Below are positions 43,001 to 58,000 of a stretch of DNA of 64,000 nt, piece after piece (within the stretch, counting starts at the first letter, position 1; every line of letters starts with the position of its first letter). The notes beneath the pieces were generated by a model. The model was not told the origin of the DNA, did not search any database, and saw nothing but the letters and a program-made list of their open reading frames with translations. The translations under genes and the position numbers were made by a program. This DNA comes from Holophagae bacterium (lineage in GTDB: Bacteria > Acidobacteriota > Holophagae > Acanthopleuribacterales > Acanthopleuribacteraceae): the NCBI GenBank assembly GCA_029263455.1, contig JAJCXM010000035.1, positions 1-64,000 on the forward strand, in the 5' to 3' direction.

Positions 43001-46000
43001 TCATTGCTGATATTCGCTGCTTCGGGACTTTCCTCTATAGGTTGACACAGCTGCATAGCTTCCTCAAGGGTTGTTTCCCTTTGTTGGTTACGTGATCGAA
43101 TTCGAATTAAGTCAAGGGTACGGCTGCGCGTCAGCATGAGAAGCCAGTTCAAGATTGAACCCTTGTCATGATCGAAACGAGACCCTTGGTGCCAAACTTG
43201 AGTGTATACACCTACCGTTGCGTCATCAGCAAGGTCCGCATCACGGGACATAAACAGCGCAAGCCCATACACACGAGCTCGGGTAACATCATACAGATCA
43301 CTGAGCCCGCGCTCTTCGCGATTGACGATCCGTTTCATTGCTTCGCGAAGTCGTTCCTCAACATTACGATCCAAAGTATCCCGCTCCCCACTGAAGTGGG
43401 CGTATTGTATCACTCGAGAAATCGGATCTATCAAGGCTTTGATGCGCTCTTGTTCCACGAAATTGTCTTTTTCATATAGGCCTTTGCTTCGGATTCAAGC
43501 TGACCGATGTTACCTGTCTGCCGCATCAACGCCGCAGCCAGCAAGTGTCGGGCTGTTAGATCACGACCTGCTTTGGCGCAAATTATCCCTGCCCTAAACA
43601 GAAAGGTGGTGGGCAGATCCTGATGGCTCAAATAGGGTTGCAGTAGATCGGCAGCCTCGGCGTTGCGATCCATCGAGGACAAGCCCCAAGCGAGGAGTTC
43701 TGCGGCCTTTTGGTCTTGTCGTACCTGAGCAAACTCATAGGACGCCCAATCAACCGCTCGGCTAACTAATTCAGTATCTGGTTGATTCAACCAATGCTCA
43801 ATAAGGTCTCTAGCGTGCCCCCAATCACCTTGTGAAACTTGCTTTTGGACTCTCGTTGAAACCGCCGTTTCGATGTGTTCAGCTTCAGTGACATGGCCCA
43901 ATTGTCGTTGCGCTTCAGCCACCATCAAATGCACACGCGGCCGTTCGTTGGTCTTAGCAATTGGGCTTAACAAGTCGACGACTCTCTGCCAACTTCCCTT
44001 TGCTAATTCAATCTCAGCCAATGCTACCTTAGCCCATACGAATTGCGGTGATATTTCGATCACTTCATCCAAAATTGCCTTGGCTAGATCAGGATCGCGA
44101 TCGCTTAAGTACTTAGCCCAGGTAGTTCGCGTCCAGGCAACGCGCTCATCATCGCCATTAAGTTGTGTTTCCAACAAATCAGCCCATTCTCGAGCCTGAG
44201 CAGCATTGCCTAAGGCCAAGTGAACTTGAGTTAACCTCATCCAAGATTCGGGCGTCGAATGTAGGCGATCCAATTCGGCAAATAGTGACTTTGCCTCTCG
44301 TACGTGCCCCATAGACAAATGGATATCACCTAGAAGCGCCAGCGATTCAGTTTCTGCTATGTCGCTATACGCCAAGGTTCGCGCTTCTCTTAAAGCATCC
44401 ATAAACAAGTGTCGACCTGAAAGGGCTCGCGCCATTCCTTGCCGTGCTGTTTGATTCATAGCTGAAGCTTGCAATGCATGACGGAAGGCTCCTTCAGCTT
44501 CCCTGAATATGGAATGGTCGCCAGTTTCTTGAGCAAGCTGAAGATAATAGGCACCAATCTTGTTCCAAGCCACGAAATCCGCGGGGTTCTCTTTAACTTT
44601 TTGTGTGAGCACGGGCGCCAACTCGCGTTCTGGCACCTGAGTGACAATCGGGTTATGCCACATGCTAATGACAAAACAAATTGAAGCGATCAATGGGTCA
44701 ACCTCCAATCGAAAGTAAGCGGCGCGCGAACGCACCGCTTATCATGGTTTATGGCTGCCAAGGCGCGGCCAGATAAGGAAATTCTGCATCAAATGCACTA
44801 TCGTTCTGCGAAACGCCATCGGTTACGCCAGCCTGATTAAAGATGAAATGGAACAAAACATCGACCACATCATCTGGCAAACCACGTCCGTTTGGGAATC
44901 CTGAAGGTTGCGTCACATTAAGCGTCAACAAATCGGGTACAGCCACCGATGCCAATACACCAATATTCTCGGCGCTCGTTCCCAGTGCCGTCAGACTAGC
45001 CACAATTGAGGATGCGAATAGTTCACCATCACGGCTTGGTGGAGATTGGTTGTAAAAGTCTTTTAGTCCGGCAGGGATAAGCGCCGTAGCGACCGCCGGA
45101 TTGCCCATACGATCTATTACCTGAAATCGTTGGCCCTCTTTGAATAACGCAAAACCGGGCCTTTCTTCTTCCGTCGTCGCCCACACATTAATGACGGATG
45201 AGCCATTCGTAATCATATCCATTGGCAATTCCACCACTAAGGCAGACACGTTATAGCCAGCAAATGAATCATCGCCAGTGAAACTTCCGGTACCTGCTAA
45301 GGTTCGCGAAAAACCCACGAAATCAAAGAAGAAAGGGTCATCTCGGGGGCCGGCAAATACGCGTATCCCATTGGGACCTTCAATGACGTTCGTATCATTA
45401 GGATGAGGTTCTTCAGTTGGTGGAGTGGCCACGCCGTCAATTCTCAGATCTCCGGGCAGGAGGACGAAATAGGATTGATCGCCAAGAAACTGGAAACTGA
45501 TACTTGAATCAGCCTGGGCGTCTCCGTCTGAGTCGATATTGAATCGATAACGGACACGTGGTGAAAAGTTAAAGCCGACGGCTTCTTCTGGTACAGAGAA
45601 CGGATTGACCGTCATGGCCAATACTAAACGAGACGAGTCTTGGGGACTTGCGAATGCATAAAGGTCCGCAATATCGGCGGCCGGTCCCTCTTGAGTTAGG
45701 GGGGCCTCTTTGTGGTCAGCAGCAATAGCTGAAAAGGCTAGAACTATCGAGACAACGGGGTACAAGAGCTTTTTCATATGTTTGATCCTTGAGATGTAAT
45801 CACAAAGATAGCTATCTTCTTAGAGTCAACCGGTTCATTACTACCTACGAAGTAAGCGCCCGACCTAGATCACAAGAATCACGTGACAAAGATCACTAAC
45901 TGCTTAGATCCCCTGGATTGCCTCTGCACTTGTTCGCGCTTGGGGCCAAAGCGATGCGTAGTAATTGAGCCAAGCCTCTGACTCAGTTTCGCCCTTTTGC

Positions 46001-49000
46001 TCTCTCAACCATTGACCAACGGTCAAAGCAAAACGCCTAAAATGTGGTTCTGCTCCAAAATGGTCAACCTCCATCGCAAGACAAACCTGTTTGAGCGCCT
46101 CAATGCCACGTTCAGGTTGTTCGTTGGCCATAATCAATGATCGATAGCCAGTTAATACATTTGGCATCCACGGAGGCAGCTGGGCCACACGACTCTCGAT
46201 GGCTGTCATTAAGCGCTTGGCTGTCTCAAAATCTTTTTGCTGGCAACTCGCAGCAATTCGATGAAGGTCAGCGGTAGTTGCCACCAACGAATCTTGCCCG
46301 AACTCTTCGATCACGTAGCTTTGTTTCTCATCTAAGAGAGACATTGCCGACGCTGTCTTGCCCAAATCCACCTGGATACCGACCAACAACAAACAGGCCT
46401 TCAATGTGGTGGGGTGGTTTGCTCTGAGTACGGTTAGAAATGATTGGTAGGCCGTATTAGCTTCATGTTCAGCCTCGTCCATTGAGCCCACAACTCGCAA
46501 ACACTGCGCCAAGGCCTGTCTGGATTGTAACGTGTGCGGATGATCCTCGCCTAACACGCTCAGCCGTCGAGCAAGGGATTCACGATGAAAAACGATAGAT
46601 TCGCGCCAATCGCCACGTTCGCTTAGTAAATAAGCCAAATTGTTCAATGAACTCATGGTCCACGGGTGGTAGTCACCTTTTAGGGTGCTTATGCGCTCGA
46701 AAACCAAACGCATCAAATTCTCTGCTTCTTCGCGTTCTGTTGGTTGTTTCAGCGCCATCGCCAGATTATTCATCGACTCAATGGTTCGCTCATCGAAATC
46801 GCCAAACATTTTGGAACGTTCAGCAAGCGCTTGACGGTAAAGCGCACTGGCCTCCTCATAACGACCTTGGAATTTTAGTGTCAGTCCAATGTCATTTATC
46901 AAATCAATGACCCTCACCTCATCAACCGGCTGGATATCAGAAATGCGCGCTTTTAGATCGCGAAACACGCGCTCTGCATCCGTATAACGACCTCTCTGAA
47001 AATGAACTAATCCTATTTGTTCAATCGCTAAGAGTGTTTCTGGGTGTGATTCGCCAAGTTCCTTTTGCGCTTTCTCCAGCGCCATCGAAATTTGTACTTC
47101 AGCTTTTTCATACTGACCCAATCCCATATAGGTCTTACCAATGGCACGACGGACCGCAGTCTCAACGGAAGGGTCATCCGCGAACGTGGTGCCGGCTTCT
47201 TGGGCAGCCGACTGCAGCACATCAATCACTTTGACTTCCCGACCTAATTCGCCAGGATCGGCTGAGGACAACATGCGGGTCATAAACCCATTGACCGCCA
47301 CCATCCTGCGTTCAGATTCTTCGGCCATGGTCAAAGATGTTATTGCCCGTTCGCGCTGAATTTGGGCCTCTCGCTCAGCCGATCGCGCTTGTAACATCGC
47401 GTAGCTCGTCGCGATGATACCAGCGACCAAACACAATAGAACGGAACCCGCCGCGACCACAGCAATTTGGTGTCTTCTAACGAATTTACGCACCACATAG
47501 CCGACTGACGGCCTACCGACCGAAACGGGCTGATCGTTTAGGTATCTAGAGATATCTTCGGCTAAGCCACTGACGGTGCCGTATCGTTCGTCGCGGTCGC
47601 GCGCCAATGCCTTCAATAGGATCCAATCAATATCACCAGAGAGAATTCGTCCTAACTGGTCAGGCTCCGCGTCGCGATTCTTGGCTGCTTGGCGAAGTTG
47701 TTCTTGGTCTAGGTCGCCCAAACGTTGGCTTGCGCGTGGAGGTTCTGCCTTGCGTATGTTGACGATGTATTGATAAACATTCTCCCATTTATTCTCATAA
47801 GGAAGAGTGCTCGTCAGCAGCTCAAAAAGCAAAACGCCTAATGCATAGACATCGGCTCGAGTGTCCACGTCGTCTTGGCCCATGGATAATTGTTCGGGGC
47901 TCATATATTGTGGCGTTCCCATCAAACGCCCTTGTTCTGTATGTAAACTTTCATCGGATAAACTCGGGTCCAAGGTCTTGACAACTCCAAAGTCAATAAC
48001 CTTAGCGACAAATCGAGAACCATCCTTACAAACCAATATGTTTGAGGGCTTTAAGTCACGATGAATGATCCCTTTCTGATGCGCGTGTTGAATAGCAGCA
48101 CAGATATCTAAGAAAAGCTTTAATCTCGCGCGAACCGATAAATGGTGGTGATCACAAAACTCATCGACGCGTTCTCCTGGTACGTATTCCATGACGAAAT
48201 AGGGCTGACCATCTTCCGTCGCGTCAGCATCATAAACACGCGCAATGTGTTCATGATTCATTACCGCTAGCGCTTGCCTTTCAAGGTTAAAGCGGTGAAT
48301 GACTGAACTTCCAGAAGAACCACGACGAATGAATTTAAGGGCAACTTCTCGATGGAACGGTTCCGTTTGGTCAGCCAGGTAAACCACGCCCATACCACCG
48401 CGGCCGATAATTCGTTTAATTAAGAATCGACCAAACTGTTTTGGTGCTACATCAGCATCCGCATCATCATCACCAAAAGGACCTGAAAACAGTCGTTCAT
48501 CCGGGGTCGGCATCGGGTGGGAAGGACGCAGGCCGCTATCCAGCTCGTCTTTAGCCATAAGGCAATCACCTGGATGCGAATTATACTATGTTTACGGTAC
48601 TAAGATGTGGATTAAGTCAGTTGGATCCGCGCCTTTAGCCACCTCGGTCAACCAATTCACCTCGATTTGTCGGCTTCGTTGCCGATCAATGTATGGGGTG
48701 ACATGATCCAAAAAATCGCCAAGCCTAACCGCCTAACGTTCGGATTTCAGGTGACAAATTGCCCTGGTAAAAACAGGGCAGAAAGATAAGCGGACTCGGC
48801 AAGATGAAACCCACTCCCGTCGTCGACGTAAACACACACGACCTTAGCGTTCAACGCTATTCGCCGCGATTCGCTTTTGCTATCGTACAAAAGAAAGGTT
48901 ATTGTCTCGGGGGGGTTCTATGGCATTAGACAAAGAGAAGCTGGCTTCGCTTCAAATCGATCGTGGCGCCGTTCCCCAAAAAAGCACGCCCTGGGCTTGG

Positions 49001-52000
49001 ATCGTTTTGCTAATTCTAGCTTGCGTAGTTACGACAGCGTGGTTCATGAAACGGGGACCAGCAGTTCCAGTTGTCACGACCGTTAGCGCCAAGGAAATAG
49101 GTTCAAATAGGTCGTCGGGCGTGCTCAACGCCTCGGGTTACATCACGGCACGACGCATGGCCACGGTTTCATCGAAAGTAACCGCAAAAGTACTTACGGT
49201 GGATATCGAGGAAGGCATGCGTGTGCAAGCAGGTCAAATTCTTGCGACCCTTGATAACCAAAACTTAATGGCCGACTTAGCATTAGCTGAAGCACAAGTT
49301 CAAGCAGCCATCGCTAACGTCAAAGAAACAGTTGCATTGCATCACGAAGCCCAACTTTCGCTTAAGCGCACAAAAGATTTAGTTGCTAAAGGTTTTGCGA
49401 CGGAAGCTGAACAAGACCGCGCCCAGGCTCAGGCTGATTCACTTGGTGCTCGAATCGAGGCACAGCAAGAGCAAATCAAGGTCGCAGAGCGTAACGTCGC
49501 AGTATGGCAGCAGCAGATCCAAGACACGTTCATTCGTGCTCCTTTCGAAGGGGTTATTGTTTCAAAAGACGCACAACCGGGAGAAATGATTTCACCGGTG
49601 TCAGCTGGCGGTGGATTCACAAGGACCGGGATTGGGACATTGGTGGACATGTCATCACTAGAGATTGAAGTCGACGTTAACGAGTCGTACATCAAACGCG
49701 TATCCCAAAATCAACGCGTTAGCGCTAATTTAGACGCGTATCCAGATTGGGCGATTGCGTGTCACGTAATCGCCATTATCCCAACCGCTGATAGACAGAA
49801 AGCCACCGTTGAAGTGCGTATCGGCTTGGATGTCCAGGACGAAAGAATCCTGCCAGACATGGGCGTCAAGGTGACATTTCATGAAGATGAAACACCCAGA
49901 ACCTCTGTCCCTGAGACGGCAGCCATTTACGTTGCGCCGCAATCAGTGGATTTTTCGGGCGATGACCATTCCTTGTGGGTGGTCCATGACGGAAAAGCTG
50001 AAAAACGGGCCATTGTTGCTGGCGGTCGGGATGCCAACGGGGTTAGAGTTCTGTCGGGCATCAACGTGGGCGACCGCGTCATCGTACAAAGTAACGCAGT
50101 ATTAGAGCAAGGCATGCTTATTGAGGTAAATCCATGAATTCTGACGTATTAGTTCAAGCCAAATCTGTTGAACGCACCTTTAGGCGTGGCTCGGAAACGA
50201 TTCAAGTCTTAGACGCATTAGATTTGCAGATAAAGCGAGGCGAGTTCTTAGCACTCATGGGACCCTCAGGTTCCGGAAAAAGTACCTTGCTGAATCTAAT
50301 TGGCGGCTTAGATCGACCTAATAACGGAACGATCTCCGTCGATGGCGAGCAAATAGATCAAATGAACGAAAGTAAGCTGGCGGCATGGCGTGCCCGTCAC
50401 GTTGGTTTTGTATTTCAGTTTTACAATCTAATTCCGGTTCTAAATGCGCAACGAAACGTTGAGTTACCCTTATTACTCACCAATCTTTCAAAAACAGAAC
50501 GACGCAAACAGGCCGAATTGGCATTGGAAATCGTGGGCTTGAGCCACCGCATCAAACACTTCCCACGTACCCTTTCTGGCGGTGAACAGCAACGCGTTGG
50601 CATCGCAAGAGCTATTGCCAGCGATCCCACCTTATTGCTATGTGACGAGCCAACAGGCGACTTGGATCGCAAATCTGGAGATGAAATCCTCGAACTGCTT
50701 ACCGCTCTAAATCAAGATCACGGTAAAACCATCATTATGGTGACGCACGATGCGCATGCCGCCACATGTGCAACCCGAACATTGTATATGGACGAAGGCA
50801 AATTGACCGCGGAAATGAAACCGTGAAGTACTTATCATTCATTTTCACAAATCTCGGTCGCAAAAAAATACGAAGCAGCTTAACCTTCCTATCGATCATG
50901 ATTGCCTTCATCCTCTATGGACTCTTGGGTGCCGTACAAGCGGCTTTGAGTCAAGGTGTGGACGTGGCCGGTGCTGATCGTTTGGTGGTGCGCCATAAAG
51001 TCAGCATTATCCAACTCTTGCCCATTAGTTATACGCAACGAATCAGTCAAATAGAAGGTGTCGACCTGGTCACACACTTCGTTTGGTTCGGAGGCATTTA
51101 CCAAGATCCCAAGAACTTTTTTCCTCAGATGCCCGTTGAACCTGAAAGCTTCTTGGACATGTACCCAGAGTTCACCCTACCTGCTAATCAAGTCGAAAAG
51201 TGGAAAGAAACTCGTACAGGTGCCATCGTAGGTCGTAAGTCTGCCGACCGTTTCGGCTGGAAAATCGGCGACCGAGTGCCAATCCAGGCAACCATTTGGC
51301 CCAAAGTAGACGGTAGCCGAAACTGGGAATTCGACGTCGTAGGTATCTACGACAGCGACAAAAAAGGGACCGACTTAACCCAATTCTTCTTTCGCTACGA
51401 CTACTTCGACGAAACTCGATCGCGAGGTAGCGGTCTCATAGGCTGGTATGTTGTTCGAGTAGGAGATCCTGACCGGGCTGTAGAAGTAGCGTCTACGATT
51501 GATGAAACATTTGCCAATTCACCCTATGAAACGAAAGCAGAAACAGAAGGTGCCTTTGTCCAGGCCTTTGCCAAACAGATGGGCAACATCACGGCGATCG
51601 TGATTGCCATCATGGGTGCCGTATTTTTTACGATCCTACTTGTAGCAGGCAATACCATGGGGCAATCAGTACGGGAACGTATCGTTGAACTGGGCGTCAT
51701 GAAGGCGATAGGCTTTACCGACAAGAAAGTGTTGGCCATTGTTCTTTCTGAGTCGATCACCTTGTCCACCCTGGCTGGCGGTTTAGGGTTATTGCTTTCT
51801 TGGATACTTGTGCAAGGGATGAGCGATTCACTAAGTGGCATCTTTCCCGTTTTTTACCTGCCTTCCAGCTCTATTGTCTGGGGCGCAGGCTTCACACTAT
51901 TACTCGGGTTTATCGCAGGTGCCATACCCGCTTTTCAAGCCAAACAGCTTCGTATCGCCGATGCCCTGCGGAGGTAACTAGTGAATCTTTTTGCTCAAAT

Positions 52001-55000
52001 AATTGCCGTTTCTAGATTTGCCCTGTTGACGATTCCACAAAGATTGGGCTCGTCCATCACAACGGTCATAGGCATCGCCGGAGTAGTCGCCGTGATGATT
52101 GGCGTTTTGTCGATTGGTAAAGGGTTTAAACAAACCATGGAGGCCGGCGGTGACCCTAGCGTTGCCATGATCATGCGCGCAGGCGCCGATTCAGAAATGA
52201 TGAGTGGATTAAGTCGTGAGACGACTCGGATCATTGCAGACAGCGAAGGTATCGCCACCAACAGCCGTGGCGTCGTGTCATCGGCGGAACTATTTGTCAT
52301 CATTAATCTAGCAAAATTGAATACAGGGACCGATGCAAATGTCCCATTACGCGGCGTAGAGCCCATGGCATTTGACGTTCGGTCACACTTTGAGATCGTT
52401 GAAGGCCGAGCATTTCAATGGGGTACAAACGAAATTATCGTGGGCGCCAAAGCGGCGCTCGAGTTTGCTGATCTCCAAATTGGATCTTCCATTCAAATGG
52501 GTGCTAACCGTTGGCAGGTAGTTGGCATTTTTACCGATAATGGCGGGATCTCAGAATCTGAAATATGGACAGATGCCGCCGTTCTACAACCGGCCTATCA
52601 GCGCGGTGACAGTTTCCAAGCAGTTTACCTAAAACTAAAGTCGCCAGACCAGTTCCAGGCATTTAGTGATCGTCTCACCCAGAATCCTCAACTGGACGTC
52701 AAAGTGATACGCCAGGTTGACTATTACGCCGAGCAATCTGGGCAATTAGCAACATTGATCAAAGTACTCGGTATCGTTATCGCTCTATTAATGAGCGTCG
52801 GTGCCGTATTCGGCGCGATCAACACCATGTACACAGCCGTATCAAACCGAACCAGGGAAATAGCCACGTTGCGGGCTTTAGGCTTTACCTCAATACCAAT
52901 CATGGCATCCGTTCTTATCGAATCCATTTGTTTGGCGTTGCTTGGCGGTTCAATTGGGGCGCTCATCACTTACTTAGCCATGGATGGCTATCAAGCTGCT
53001 ACCCTCAATTTCACCACCTTTTCTCAAGTTGCCTTTGCCTTTGCCATCGATGGAAAACTCGTGCTTGGCGGAATGATTTTGGCCATATCCATTGGCACGT
53101 TTGGTGGATTCTTGCCTGCATTCTACGCATCGCGAGTACCAATCGCAGCTGCATTACGAGAAAGTTAAGATGGAACTGCCTTTTCAATCGCCAATTGAAG
53201 TACGCTGGGCCGATCTTGACGCGTTAGGCCACGTTAACCATGCAACCTACCTTACTTACATGGAACAGGTACGTTGCCTATGGCTTAAAGATGCCTTTGG
53301 CGCAGAGCCCAATTTATCGCAACTTGAAGGGCCGATTCTAGCGAATGTCACATGCAACTACCTGAAACCTTTGACCTTTCCCGCGAAGATAACCGTTGGA
53401 TTAGGTGTATCCCACATAGGTAGGCGCAGTTTTACGCTTGAATACGAAATTTGGCACGGCGAAATCAACATTTGCTCGGCAAGTACCGTCGTGGTTTGGA
53501 TTAATTACGAAAGCGGCGCAGCTGTACCTTTACAAGATGATTTCCTGGCCAGCTTACGGAAATATTCGTCCACGTAAAGCTGAGGACCCTTGATTTTCGC
53601 GCCTGCCTAGGGTTTGATGGGGCATGAACAAACCATGGTTAATTTACGGCGCAAATGGTTACAGCGGGCACTTAATTCTCAAACAGGCACTCGAAGTTGG
53701 ACTGAAGCCAATAGTGGCGGGCCGCAATGCTGCTGAAATCGGCGCACTTGCCAGCAAATATGGACTTGAGTCTCGTATTTTTGATCTTAAGGACAACAAT
53801 CTGATTCGAACGTCCCTTGAGGGCGTAGGACTCGTCGTACATTGTGCAGGTCCCTTTTCTGCTACGAGCGCACCCATGATTGAGGCATGTATTAATTCAC
53901 GCACTCATTATTTTGACATCACGGGCGAGATAGACGTTTTTGAACACGCTCATAGTCGGAAGGTATCCCAGCGGGCAAAAGGCGTCGACGTCGTCGTCTG
54001 TCCAGGTATCGGTTTTGATGTGGTTCCCACCGATTGCGTGGCCATGACGCTGGCCGCCTGTATCCCCAACGCTACTTACCTAACTTTAGGCTTTGCGGCC
54101 AAAAGCAGATTCAGTCCGGGTACCGCAAAAACCATGGTCGAAGGTTTGTCTACGGGTATGAGGCACCGTAGGAATGGGGTTATCCAATCATGCGCGGTCA
54201 AAACACGACACATAGATTTTGGTACAGGCGAAACCAAGTTAGCCATGAATCTGGCTTGGGGCGATGTCAGTACCGCTTTCTACACGACAGGCATTCCTAA
54301 CATAGATGTTTTTATTGCTAGTCATCCCAAACTCGTAAGAAAAACCAAGATGACCCGCTTCATAAGGCCCTTCCTTGGTCTCTCTTTCGTTCAGAATCGC
54401 TTGAAACGCAAAATCGATGCCGCGATCAAGGGACCCACCGACGAACAACGTGCCAAAGACAAAACCTACGTCTGGGGTGAGATCAGCAACGATTCCGGCG
54501 CAACGGTAGAGGCATTCTTAGAAACGGGTAATGGTTATACGGTTACCGCACTTGCACCGGTTGCCATCGTAAGCCACTGGCTGAATTCAGGCTTTGATCA
54601 AGTGGGTAGTTTGACGCCAGCTCGACTAATGGGTAAGTCCTTTGTTTCCACCCTTGAAGGATGCTCTGATATCCAGGTCAGACGTTGATTATCAAGCAAA
54701 TTGACGCCATAACACGTCAAACTCAGCAATAAAGGCGGCAACGAGCCCTTCATCACTGGTCAAAACGACATTTTCTCTATTGTATTTCCAGGCCGAGCTA
54801 GTCCAGTTATAGCTGCCAGTGAGTACATTCTCGCGATCAAATAAGGCGAACTTGTGGTGCATGTGATTAGGATTGTGGTCCATTCGTACCTGAACCCCTG
54901 CTTGCTTTAGGCGCTTAATGTCACTGCCATAATCCTGTGACTTATCATCGTCAGTGACGATTCTAAGATTTACGCCACGCGCATGTGCATCAATTAAGGC

Positions 55001-58000
55001 TGTCGTGATTTCGTTATCCGTAATCGTAAATACACATACTTCGATGTTGGAACAGGCTTTTCGGATCGCCTTCAAGATCGTCGACCGGCAGTCCGGACCT
55101 GGGCTGAATGCCGCTTTAGACAAAGCTACTTGAGGCTGTTTTTGGTCGATCAACTTCACCATGTCATGAAGCCAATGCAACCCCTCCTTACTCGGCTCAG
55201 CCAGTACCATTTCGAAGGCTCGATTTCGAATGAAATGTCGACTTTGATTGTCCAATACTTCGCCCACAAGTCGATGAATCCCTTTGCGTTCAGAGCGCGA
55301 CAACCTATGGTCTTCAAATGAATCAGCAAGCGCCTCAACGATCATTTCACGATCTAACATCCTACCTCCCTTGATATTCATTGATCATAACCGATACTTA
55401 TGCCAGTTTTGTTTGGGATTACATGGATGGGAATCCACCTGCGCGATTTACTGTTTCAAGCTCAGGAGTGATTTGGCCGATCAATCACAAGATGTTCAAC
55501 AAGACAAGGTGGCCTAAGTGCAAAAAAGATCCGTAGACGTGGCCGTAATCGGAGCCGGCACCGCAGGCATGAATGCCTTTCGTGCAGCTTCCAAGCACAG
55601 TGACTCAGTCGTGTTGATAGAGTCAGGTGTGTATGGAACCACGTGCGCCAGGGTAGGCTGCATGCCATCGAAACTCCTAATTGCGGCAGCAGAAGCTGCA
55701 CATATGACCCAAACCGCTCACGTTTTTGGCGTGCATCTGCCGCGGGCGGCACAGATACGCGGCCATGAGGTCATGGCACGAGTACAACGCGAACGCGATC
55801 GTTTTGTTGGCTTTGTGGTCGAAGACGTTGAAGCCATCCCGTCTGAAAAACGCATCATGGGTAAGGCCAAATTCCAATCCAAGGACAAATTACTCGTCGA
55901 CGATCGGCTTGAAATAACGGCCAAGGCATTTGTCATCGCTACGGGTTCCAGCTCATTCGTACCAGAGGTTTTGAGCGATATCTCAGAACACATCGTGACC
56001 AATGATGACGTATTTGAATGGGATGATTTGCCTGATTCCGTCGCCGTGATTGGACCGGGTGTCATTGGGCTCGAGTTGGGTCAGGCATTACATCGGTTGG
56101 GTGTTCGAGTGACGGTATTTGGCCGCAGTCGAAGGGTTGGTCCGCTAGCTCACCCAGATTTACAGCAACAGGCAGCCACCATCATGGGCAGCGAACTCGA
56201 CTTACGTTTAGGTGTCACTATTGATCGGGTTCGGTCCCATGACGACCAAGCCGTCATCTTCTACAGAGACGCGGCTGGCGACCTCATGGAGCAGGCCTAT
56301 GACAAGGTCTTGGTCACATCTGGGCGCCTCCCAAACGTAATGGGACTTGGCCTAAAAACGACAGGTCTGAAGTTAGACAAGAACGGTGTCCCGAACCACG
56401 ATCGCTACACGACCCAGTGCGGTAGCAAACCGTTCTTTATGGCAGGCGACGTCATGAATGAACACCTACTACTTCACGAAGCATCCGATACCGGTCGCAT
56501 TGCGGGTGACAACGCGGGACGGTTTCCCGATATCCGGGTTGGCCATCGACGCAGTAATTTACAAATTGTCTTCACCGATCCACAAATGGCCATGATTGGA
56601 TTGTCATGGGAGGAAGTCCAGAAGTTCGATCACGCCGTTGGCAGCGTATCTTTTGAAAATCAGGGTCGAAGTCGTGTCATGAACAAGAACAAAGGCGCCA
56701 TGAAAGTCTACGCTGAACAGGGAACCGGGCAATTGTTAGGTGCTGAGATCTTTGGTCCAAGTGCCGAACATTTAGCTCACCTGCTAGCATGGGCACATCA
56801 ACACAAAATGACCGTCCCCCACATGCTCGATCTCCCCTTTTATCATCCAGTTATTGAGGAAGGTTTACGTACTGCATTACGAAAAGCCAATGCTGGTCTC
56901 AGATTTGGCGCTCCCCCAATAAAAAACTGTCTGGATTGCGGCCCCGGAGCTTAATTAAAGAACTTGGCTATCTTTGATTGCACATCATTGATGTCGGCGA
57001 ACATGACGCCAAACCCTCCAACCTGATGGATCACAACACGCGCCTGCTGACGAAAACCTTGATCGCCCAATTTCAGTTCGACCCACACATTTTGGTTCAA
57101 TGGTGGCGGGCTATCATCACAGGGCACGAACAGGCCACCATAGCGTAGATTATTTTGGTATTCGTCATGCAAGAGCTTTAAGTTTTCAAAGCTCTTCTCG
57201 TAGGGATGATCCTCGGTGCCAACAGGTGCGACACCCAAAATATCTAAACAGAATTGATCGTTGATCTCTTCAAATTGTAATCCCAAAGAATTCTTCAGGA
57301 TTTCGAATCGGAACCAACGAATTTCTCCTGTTAATTGGTAGTGCTTACCCGCCTTACTGACCGTAACCTTTACGTGTTGGCCCGGGTTCAATACCCGTTT
57401 GTTATGAAGAACGACTCGCATACCATGAGCCGAGACATTGGCCGTGTTACCGTAAATGGGGCCGTGTCCTGAATCGATCGCTACGCGTATTGCGCGACGA
57501 TCTCTCGCTTCATCTCGTTTCTCCACAATACCCCCGTCTCTCACAAATCTGCAAGCTTGTGATCTTTTGAATTCATACGGGGAATTCATAATAAACATAG
57601 GTCCAAAAAAGACAGATATCAAGCGCCAGTCCTACGCAATATTGGAGACCTCGCTCGCAGACAGCCAGTTGCACGTCCTACTCTGCTATATAATCGGTGG
57701 CTTTAGAGCTGGAACCTTTATGACGTCAAAAAATCAGAAGCTGTGTTTAAGGATTGTGCTTGGATTGGCGCTTCTGATCACGTTCACGATTGTTCTCGTT
57801 CAGGTTGCCAGGCCCCTATATACCGACGATATGTGGTGGCATCTGCGGTTAGGGCAAGTTTTTTTGCAGCAAGGGTTTCCTACGGCCGACCCGCTGCTAT
57901 TTACGGCTCGTCTTGATCAAGAACCCATTTATCACGAGTGGCTTTTTCAAGTCATGCTTGCTGTAACTCATCAAGCGTTGGGGCTCTATTCACTGCGGTT